From NCBI RefSeq assembly GCF_000485595.1, contig NW_014577696.1:20426-59477 (forward strand): 39,052 bases of DNA, in the 5' to 3' direction. The DNA comes from Priapulus caudatus (lineage: Eukaryota > Priapulida > Priapulimorpha > Priapulimorphida > Priapulidae). The notes below the pieces were generated by a model. That model did no database searches. It was not told the DNA's origin and saw only the letters and a list, made by a program, of their open reading frames with translations. This document shows positions 32,483 through 39,052 of the stretch, piece after piece (position 1 is the first letter of the stretch; every line of letters starts with the position of its first letter). Made by a program: the position numbers and the translations under genes.

Positions 32483-32893
32483 CTGAAATGTGAGTCCGGA
32501 GAGAGTAGTATCCTTCACCACGGTGAGTTAGTCGAAGGTTTGAAATACAATGGGTTTCAGAATGCCCTGGTCATTTGCAAGCCTGGGTAAAAGTGGAGGG
32601 TTAGCATGGAGCAAGCCACTCCACCGATAAAACCCATACATTACGGAAAAGGCATCCAAAGGTACTCCTCTGCTGCTGAAGTTCAATGCAAACCAAATTT
32701 TTGAGTGTTATTTTCATGCACGCGAGCTTGAAAAGTAGCAACCGAAAAATACATTTTAATTTTTTAACAGTCAATAAAGTGGTTATGACATATTACACTT
32801 ACAATCATCATAACTAATTGTTATGTTTCTGGCAATGGGTCTCTTGCTATAAGGGTTAGTAATTCCCACAACATTGCAAACAAACACTCTTAC
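32483..32893. other. Sequence between e8 and e2; likely block boundary
   Basis: Only 411 bases separate exons that in the protein are about six exons apart. No N run and no exon is seen here. A misjoin, if that is the cause, should fall in this stretch. Confidence 0.6.
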
Positions 32894-33059
32894 CTCTAGT
32901 GCATCTCTCTCAAACAACCTCAGCTGAAGACATAACTCCAGCTTGAGTTTCCTGGCTGCCCACAGCTCGTTTAAGTGTGCTCTCGTTTCATTCAGATGTT
33001 TCAGCATTTCAGCCAAGTGCTGGTAGGAGCTGTTCTGCCCATAATCTTCCGTGACAGCT
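32894..33059 (-). CDS. trio: Trio/Kalirin RhoGEF, spectrin-repeat exon (e2)
   Basis: Exon of 166 bases that starts after ...TGTTCCTTAG and ends before GTAAGAG. Entry is in phase 2, matching e1, and exit in phase 0. It encodes a short linker (VTEDYGQNSSYQHL), then LNETRAHLNELWAARK and LKLELCLQLRLFERDALE. The last part is the helix that in human Trio reads KLDIFLQLRIFEQ. Compared with human, the linker between the repeats is shorter. The next protein segment, about 75 residues, should come from an exon that is absent from the window; it would fall to the right of 39052 if the blocks were reordered. The exon physically next to it (32288-32482) is much later in the protein. Confidence 0.92.
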
Positions 33060-33575
33060 CTAAGGAACAGGAAGCGAAAACAGTGACTATGCACAAACGA
33101 ACTTAAATGCATTTTTAAATAACTTCTCTCATTTCATGCGGATAATGTAGAAATGTCTTATAATGTACCTCCGAGTCTTTTACCTAACAATGTTTCTGCA
33201 AGTAATAGATAAATAGTAAATTGGAGATACTTTAATATTACAGAAATGTAGCAACCTTTCATGTAACTAAATTATACATGTGGAACTAGGGTCTACTTTG
33301 TAAGCCAGACTTATTTGTGAAATGCGTGCACAGCTAGATACAGTCAAAGGCTAGTTAATTCTCATATGCCAGAAAACATTCCTTTATCTCATTTACATGT
33401 TTATTATATGTACTATTTATGTACTATCATAAGTTATTTGACTCGCACCATTTTTAAGTATTGTTATCTCCCAGACAAGAAATCTTAATTTTACAATCTA
33501 GAGCTGGATATACTTGGATAAAATCGATAATTTTTGTCTAACTTTCGAACAAGTAGAACGCGAGGATGTGGTTAC
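33060..33575. other. Trio intron e1-e2
   Basis: AT-rich intron joining two exons that are true neighbours; no feature seen. Confidence 0.8.
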
Positions 33576-33745
33576 CTCAACTGCTCCAGGAGGGTTTCAC
33601 CCTCGCTCATCGTGTTGATTGATGCATCCAGCGTTGCCTCCCTCTGCTGATGAAACTGATTCAATAACGCTTCCGCCGGCTCGACTGAATCAGCAATCTC
33701 CGTGGATTGCAGCTCCGCCTTCAGATCTTCAAACCACTGATTAAG
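33576..33745 (-). CDS. trio: Trio/Kalirin RhoGEF, spectrin-repeat exon (e1 in protein order)
   Basis: Internal exon of 170 bases that enters in phase 0 and leaves in phase 2 (56 codons plus AG). It starts after the acceptor ...CTTTCCTCAG and ends before the donor GTAACC. It encodes LNQWFEDLKAEL, then ADSVEPAEALLNQF, then EATLDASINTMSEGE. This matches the Trio/Kalirin spectrin-repeat segment whose human form contains WMEDL, ADSV and ATLDATLN. Spectrin repeats form helical bundles that hold the exchange factor at membrane and adhesion partners. It splices in phase to the exon at 32894-33059. In the protein it precedes the exons at 34.6-39.05 kb, although those lie upstream of it here, which is the first sign that the exon order is scrambled. 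Confidence 0.92.
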
Positions 33746-33834
33746 CTGAGGAAAGATGAAAACAGGAGCCAAATATAGAAACCCTTGTGTGAATCACTCC
33801 ACCCCCCCCCACAGCTGCATCTTGGCATGTGTGC

Positions 33835-34256
33835 TTCAATGACCTAGTTATTGGACTTTACATGACCTAGTATTGATAATAATATAGCTGGCACACTAGA
33901 TTGACCTGTAATATAGAGTTGAAGCACTGCATGTGCCAATGTTTTAGGTTCAATATCTACATGTGAACGTACAGCTGGCACACTGTCTCCCTGTATAATA
34001 AAGCTAACAAACATATATACACTTGCAACATAGCTAATGCACTAGATGTCACTGTGTAATATAGCTTGTATACGACATACAAATGTTGAATATAAGTGTA
34101 TTATTTGATGTACTTCAAGTACCTATGCAATAGCTTGCCCGCTATACCATATACGCACCTGTGCAATACCTTGCAAATTTGACGTACCTATTCAGCAGCT
34201 GGCATACCTTATGTACCTGTATAATACCTTGTACACACTGCACCCACCTATGTAAT
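33835..34256. repeat. Degenerate tandem repeat, about 25-30 bp units
   Basis: Recurring pieces such as TAATATAGCTTG, CTATGCAATAGCTTG and CTGTATAATACCTTG, spaced irregularly. It ends exactly where similarity to 14514 begins, so it may mark a join. Confidence 0.55.
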
Positions 34257-34590
34257 ATAACATTAGAATTTGACGACATTCATGTCACGTGACTGTTTCT
34301 TTCTGTGTATCGTGATAGGCATTGTATCGTGACCTACGTATCGTAACCCTAGTGTATCGTTACATCTCTAATAGCTAGTCAGTGTTATGACAGCAAGGTT
34401 GGTAGCCTTCCACCAGGTAATAAACTCATTTCTGCAGCTGACGATTGAAGCAAATTGGCCGTGAACTGCCTTGCTTAAAGTCACACCAGCAATGGTCACA
34501 CTTCTCAGCCTCAAGTCAGCCATGCTGTCTGCTAGCCCACCGACTGCCCTCCCCCTCCCCCCGGACTATAGCCGTTAGCGAGTCTCTCAC

Positions 34591-34782
34591 CTGTTCGGCG
34601 GTCTTGTAGAAGTTCATCGACGTGGTAACGAGCTTGTGGCGCTCGTCGGCACGCACCATCAGCTGCTGCCACATGGTGAGCACCGACTCAGCAACGCTGT
34701 GCACGCCGTCCAGGTCGTAGTGGTCGCTCTTCAACATCAGCTGCGTCCTCTGCTGGATCTGCACCGCGCTCAGGTGCGTTTT
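34591..34782 (-). CDS. trio: Trio/Kalirin RhoGEF, spectrin-repeat exon (e5, clean copy)
   Basis: Exon of 192 bases (64 codons), phase 0 at both ends, with acceptor CTTCCTTGCAG and donor GTGAGAG. It starts KTHLSAVQIQQRTQLML, contains DHYDLDGVHSVAESV and WQQLMVRADERHKLV, and ends MNFYKTAEQ. Human Trio has the same order: KTHQSALQVQQ, GHYDADAI, HWQQLM, FYKTSEQ. The protein should continue with VYSVLESLE, but that exon lies at 13746-13892, not in the next kilobases. A second, heavily indel-damaged copy of this exon with its flanks occupies about 14514-15638, right beside that next exon. Confidence 0.95.
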
Positions 34783-35146
34783 CTGCAAGGAAGCCGGATC
34801 GTTACGCATGCTTCCGACACCGTCTCGCGCGATGCGGTGTTTGCGACACGCTACTGTGCCAAGCGAATGCATGGCTGGTGATACTTGTACAAGCACACGT
34901 GCAACGTCACTCGTTTGATCGGCACGAAGAGATAACTGTAGCATGTACTACGACGATTCCTTTCAGCATTTCAATATGAATAGTAGACTACTGTATTTCA
35001 ATTCCAAACTTCTGCATATTGAGAGCATGTCAGTCCCATCTAACAGCAATGAACAAGTGATTAACCAGTGTTGCTATGGGTAACTGCTTCTGTTTATATC
35101 CTGCTATTGGACAGGATTTCACTGAAATTCAGCAAGGTAAGCTTAC
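34783..35146. other. Trio intron e4-e5
   Basis: Intron between in-phase neighbours. Its left part is duplicated with noise at 15222-15638. Confidence 0.8.
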
Positions 35147-35266
35147 CTCGATGGCATTCTGGAACTGATCATGCTCCCGCCTCATCTGCTCTGAATCTTG
35201 CAGGCTGTTGGGAATGGCGAATGTTGCACTCAGCATGGCTTCACCGTTCCTTATCCAACTGTTCAC
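35147..35266 (-). CDS. trio: Trio/Kalirin RhoGEF, spectrin-repeat exon (e4)
   Basis: Exon of exactly 40 codons in phase 0 at both ends. The acceptor is ATTAATGCAG and the donor GTAAGC. It begins VNSWIRNGEAMLSATFA and ends REHDQFQNAIE. The human counterpart contains GWIRNGESML and REHEQFQLAIE, so the match is close and without gaps. It splices in frame to 34591-34782, where human also continues AIEKTHQS. The 35.6-38.88 kb minisatellite fills the intron separating it from e3. Confidence 0.95.
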
Positions 35267-35605
35267 CTGCATTAATCAGTTAATTGCATATTAGTAAATG
35301 ATCATACCCATACAGCATTATTAATTTACGTGTTATAATTAAATTTACCAAGACTATATTAATTATATACTGCATATAATATTCCAGATACTGCACAATA
35401 TAGAAAACTAAGCTTTTTGATACTGATTATAAACAATTCTGACAAAAACTAACTTGACTCTTTTCTTTGATTTCAAAGTGGCTGGGGATCATAAGATTCA
35501 TAACCAGAATAATTTTGGAATGGCTTATTTTACGGAAACCCTATTCCCGTTTATTATTTTATTCCCATGATAACCTTCTGGATGAACATTGACCTAACAT
35601 TTCTT
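35267..35605. other. Start of trio intron e3-e4
   Basis: AT-rich unique sequence before the minisatellite; no feature seen. Confidence 0.7.
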
Positions 35606-35609
35606 TTTA

Positions 35610-38600
35610 GTCTCCCTACCTGCTTGCATTCACTGTTCCTCCCCACCTCCTCTCACTCCCTACCTGCTTGCCTTCATTATTCCTCCCCACCTCCTCTCAC
35701 TCTACCTGCTTCCCTTCATTATTCCTCCCCGCCTCCTCTCACTCACTACCTGCTTGCCTTTACTGTTCCTCCCAACCACCTCTCACTCACAGCCCCTACT
35801 TGCTTCCCTTCATTATTCCTCCCAGCCTCCTCTCACTCCCTACATGCTTGCCTTTACTGTTCCTCACAGCCACCTCTCACTCGCAGCCCTTACCTGCTTG
35901 CCTTCATTATTCCTCCCAGCCACCTCTCACTCCCTACATGCTTAGCCTTTAAGCTGTCCTCCGCAGCCACCTTTCACTCCACAGCCCCTATCCTGCTTGC
36001 CCTTCATTAGTTGCTCGCAGCGACCCGATAGCACACCCCTACATGCTTAACCGTACTGATTTCTCCCAGCCACCTCTCAACTGCCGTAACATGCTTACCT
36101 TTACTGTTCCTCACAGCCACCTCTCACTCCTACCTGCTTGCCTTATCAACCCCCCCTGCCCTTCCTCACTGCACTACTGTCTCCTCGCCTCACTCACCAC
36201 CTCTCCTCGCAGCCCTTACCTACTGCACCTTCATTAATCTCACCGACTCAGATTATGCTACCACCTCTTAGCACTGCACCAACCTGCTTGCTTTCCACTA
36301 TCGTTGCTCACCTAAAGCGCACGACGATCGAGCAGCAAGCAACAAGCCCTACTGCTTGGCTTCACTTAGCCTCTCTCACTCCTACCTTTGCTAGCTCAGC
36401 TATAACCAATCCCAGCCACATCATAGCCCAGACACCTACCTGCTGCCTTCAGCTTAGCCCTCACTCTCACACGCTTCCTATTCGGCCTGCTTAGCTTCAG
36501 GGTCTACTTTCCCACCAGCCTTCCCACCTCTAGCACAGCTACCTGCTTAGCTTCACTCATTCCATCCAAGCCCACCTCCTCTAGGTCGCACAGCTACCTG
36601 CTTAGCGTCACTATTTCACTTCCCGCTCCCCTCTCCGGCATCACACCGCCCGCCCCCCCTGGATCCCGCTCACCCTCATCTTCCTCCTCCCGCACTTACC
36701 TCCACCAGCCACCTCCGTACAGGCCAGCTCCAACGGTACCTGCTTACTTCAACTAGGAGCACCATTCAGGTTCCCCACCATGCACCTCTAGCAGCACCCA
36801 ACCTGCGTGGCTTTCACTATTCCCACCGCCACTCTAGCAGCATGCCTACCTGCTCTTAGGGCTCACTAATTCCACCAGCAGCACCTGCTAGCACAGCCTA
36901 AACCTGCTGTGCTTTCACTCTAGGCCTCCTCCACTCGCCTACCTGCTCTGCTCACTACTTCAACCAGCCACCTCTAAGCAGCACCTACCTCTTAAGCTTC
37001 ACTATTCCCACCACGCCACCTCTAGCAAGCAGCACCTACCTGCTTGGCCTTCAACTTACCTCCTCTTCACTCACCCTACCTGCTTAGGCTTTCCATTTGA
37101 ATGTCTATTCCACTCAGCCACCCTACAGCACTACCTCTTGCCATTCACCTTAGCCTCCATCTCATACCTAATCCTGCCTTGCCTTCACTATTCCACCAAG
37201 CCACCTCCATACAGGCACCTACTGCTTGCCTCACTAGCCTCCTCTTCACTCCCTAACCTGCTCTGCCTTCACTTATTCCACAGCCACGCTCTACGCAGCA
37301 GCTACCGCTGCTTAGCTTCACCTAATTCCCACCAGCCAGCCTCTAGCAGCATCGCTAACCGTGCCTTATAGCTTCACTATGGTCTCCCACCAAAGCCCCC
37401 TCCTAGAGCAGCAGCTACCCTGCTTAGCTTGCACTATACCTAGACAACAGAAAGATGCCCGAATTAGATCAATCAAATAAAAATCCGTAGACAATAATAC
37501 AACCGGAAATGCATAGAGTAAAAGAACTTCGGAAATGACCAAAAAGGATACACATGACGCAGAACGGCACTCGTCGCAAACCAGGAGGTCGACAGAATGC
37601 AATCAATCCCATCAAAAATGCCTGCAATCACTAAAACAAATCATCATGCAATTGTAAGAAGTCAAATTATAAATCAACAAAAAAAGAAACAAAAAGAAGA
37701 TATACTATGCAGCGAGAAGCACATAGACTCAATCGAATAAAAAAAGACGACGAGGACGAGATAGCACATAAATCACAAAGAAAAAAGAGACAGTGATAGC
37801 GTTCACTAAAAAAAGCAGTATGGACAGAGATTCGCCACAGCCACCTCTAGCAGTCACCGTACCTGCTTAGCTTCACTATTCACGCAGCCACCTTAGCCAA
37901 GCACCTACTGCTTGCGTTCACTATTCCCACCAAGCCACCTCTAGCAGCAACGTACCTGCCTTAGCTCACTATCCACCACGCCACACTCTAGCGCACCTAC
38001 CTTGCTTAGCCTTCACTATTTCGCCACCAGCCACCTCTAGCAGGCAGGCTCACGTGCTTAGCATTCACTATTTCGCCACCAGCCACCTTAGCACAGGCAC
38101 CTACCTGCTTAGCTTCACGTATCTCCACACCAGCCACCCTAGCACAGGCTACTGCTTGGCTTCACTATCCACCAGCCACCCTAGCGAGGCAGCCTACCTG
38201 CTTAGCTTTCACTATTCCCACCAGCCACACTCTAGGCCAGGCTCACCCTGCTTAGCTTCACTATTCCACCAGCCACCTCTAGCAGCAGCCTACCGCTTCA
38301 CGCTCACTTAATTCCCATCCCAGCCACCGTCTAGCAGCACCTACCTGCTTGGCTTACATGTTCCCCAGCACCTCTAGCAGCAGCGCCTACTGCTTAGCTT
38401 CACTATTCCCACCAGCCACACCTCTAGCAGCAGCGTACCTGCTTGCCTTCACTTAAGCCTCCTCTCATCCCTACCTGCTTACTTTCACTAATTCCACCAC
38501 CACCTCTAGCAGCAGCCTACCCTGCTTAGTCTTCACTATTCCCCACCAGGCCACCTCTCTAGCATGCACTATCTGCTTAGCCTCTCACTTTCCACAGCAC

Positions 38601-38880
38601 ACCTCTAGCGCAACCTACCTGCTTAGCTTCACTATTCCACCAGCCACCTCTAGCAGCAGCCTACTCTGCTTCGCTGCTTCACCGTAATTCCCACAGGGCA
38701 CCTCTAGGCTAGCAGCCTACCTGCTTACGCCACAGTCCACCGACTGCTAGCAGCACTACTTGCGTACTTCACTATTCCTACCAGCCACCTCTAGCAGACA
38801 CACTACCTGCTGGCTTCACTATTCCCACCAGCCACCTCTACAAGCACCTACTGCTTAGCTTGCACTCATTCCCACCAGCC
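35610..38880. repeat. 46-48 bp minisatellite of donor-like units in trio intron e3-e4
   Basis: From 35610 to about 35940 the units are clean, for example CTACCTGCTTGCCTTCA then TTATTCCTCCCCGCCTCC. From there to 38880 they continue with frequent single-base insertions and losses, changing to CCTGCTTAGCTTCACTATTC then CCACCAGCCACCTCTAGCAG. On the gene's sense strand each clean unit holds AAGCAGGTAG, which resembles a 5' splice site. An A-rich island (37440-37835) interrupts the array. Serine/leucine/proline-rich frames over it are artefacts. Confidence 0.92.
37440..37835. other. A-rich island inside the minisatellite
   Basis: About 400 bases unrelated to the tandem unit, with abundant A and AAAAA runs, no frame and no repeat. 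The array resumes on both sides. It could be an insertion or low-quality read sequence. Confidence 0.6.
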
Positions 38881-38885
38881 ACCAC

Positions 38886-39052
38886 CTTGCCCAGAACCTC
38901 CTCTGGCTTGGCTTCCTGCTCCAGCAGGCGTAGCTGCGTGCACTGCTCCAGCTTGATGCGCTTCATCTCGGCCATGTCCTCGAGGTCCAAATCTCGCGCT
39001 GGGCTGGACACGAACTCGAGCAGCGCGGGCGAGTGCCGCGTTGTGCGGCCTC
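38886..39052 (-). CDS. trio: Trio/Kalirin RhoGEF, spectrin-repeat exon, cut by the window edge (e3)
   Basis: Partial exon; its 5' part lies beyond the right edge. The open frame reads SPALLEFVSSPARDLDLED, then KRIKLEQCTQLRLLEQEAKP. It corresponds to the human Trio segment with ELLEFLHEK and KRLEQCLQLRHL. I place the 3' end at AAG/GTGGTG because this leaves phase 0, as exon 35147-35266 needs. The resulting junction (...EEVLGK then VNSWIRNG) has a few more residues than human. The donor abuts a noisy minisatellite, so the last 10-20 bases are the least certain part. In the protein it follows 32894-33059 after one missing exon. Confidence 0.85.

Noticed and set aside
35567-36494. Frames with repeated SLFLPASSHSLPACL-type units resembling a repeat protein
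   Set aside because: They lie antisense to trio inside an intronic minisatellite; the apparent repeat protein is the tandem DNA unit translated.
1-39052. CRISPR arrays, tRNA, rRNA or prokaryotic operons
   Set aside because: No spaced identical repeats, no B-box-like GGTTCGA sequence, and intron-containing genes show the DNA to be eukaryotic.

Overview
Animal nuclear DNA, most likely from an invertebrate. The only gene I can recognise is a Trio/Kalirin-type Rho guanine nucleotide exchange factor (trio; vertebrates have TRIO and KALRN) on the minus strand. I could delimit sixteen exons base by base, all with GT-AG introns. They encode several middle and late spectrin repeats, the whole first Dbl-homology (DH1) and pleckstrin-homology (PH1) unit, and the linker towards the first SH3 domain. 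The N-terminal Sec14 region, early spectrin repeats, SH3, second GEF unit and any Ig/kinase part are not in the window. Small introns and clear divergence from the human proteins argue against a vertebrate; I cannot name the phylum.

The exons are not in protein order. Numbered by the protein they are: e1 33576-33745, e2 32894-33059, (one expected exon missing), e3 38886-39052, e4 35147-35266, e5 34591-34782, e6 13746-13892, e7 12456-12570, (one expected exon missing), e8 32288-32482, e9 31819-32010, e10 30879-30985, e11 30435-30594, e12 30003-30137, e13 29152-29229, e14 28233-28415, e15 27720-27906, e16 10324-10523. Block e3-e5 lies upstream of e1-e2 instead of downstream. Block e6-e7 lies about 14 kb downstream of PH1, inside what should be the e15-e16 intron. 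Exons e5, e6 and e7 each have a second, indel-riddled copy: e5' at about 14.9-15.2 kb, e6' inverted at about 26.4-26.6 kb, and e7' directly across a 10-N gap from e7. The simplest reading is a mis-ordered scaffold with unpolished long-read gap filling, not a new gene architecture. Reordering the blocks restores reading phase at every junction whose neighbouring exon is present.

Layout: 1-10.3 kb has no recognisable gene. It holds microsatellites, minisatellites and five very short palindromic insertions that share terminal motifs and 7-bp target-site duplications. 10.3-10.5 kb is e16, followed by a 372-bp foldback element. 12.0-13.9 kb holds e7, the N gap, e7' and e6. 14.5-15.6 kb is the noisy e5 copy. 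15.6-25 kb is mainly noisy low-complexity sequence (TG/CA, GA, TCTA, and a GC-rich GGCTG/TGCC block) with no supported gene. 25.3-25.5 kb is an inverted-repeat element with a telomere-like core. 26.2-26.8 kb is the inverted noisy e6 copy. 27.7-33.8 kb is the compact, clean DH1-PH1 and spectrin part of trio. 34.3-39.05 kb holds e5, e4, a 3.3-kb minisatellite of splice-donor-like units, and e3 running off the right edge.

No RNA gene, CRISPR, virus or toxin gene was recognised. The most interesting biological signal is the family of 25-71 bp palindromes with 7-bp target-site duplications. The most important practical warning is the scrambled and duplicated exon order.
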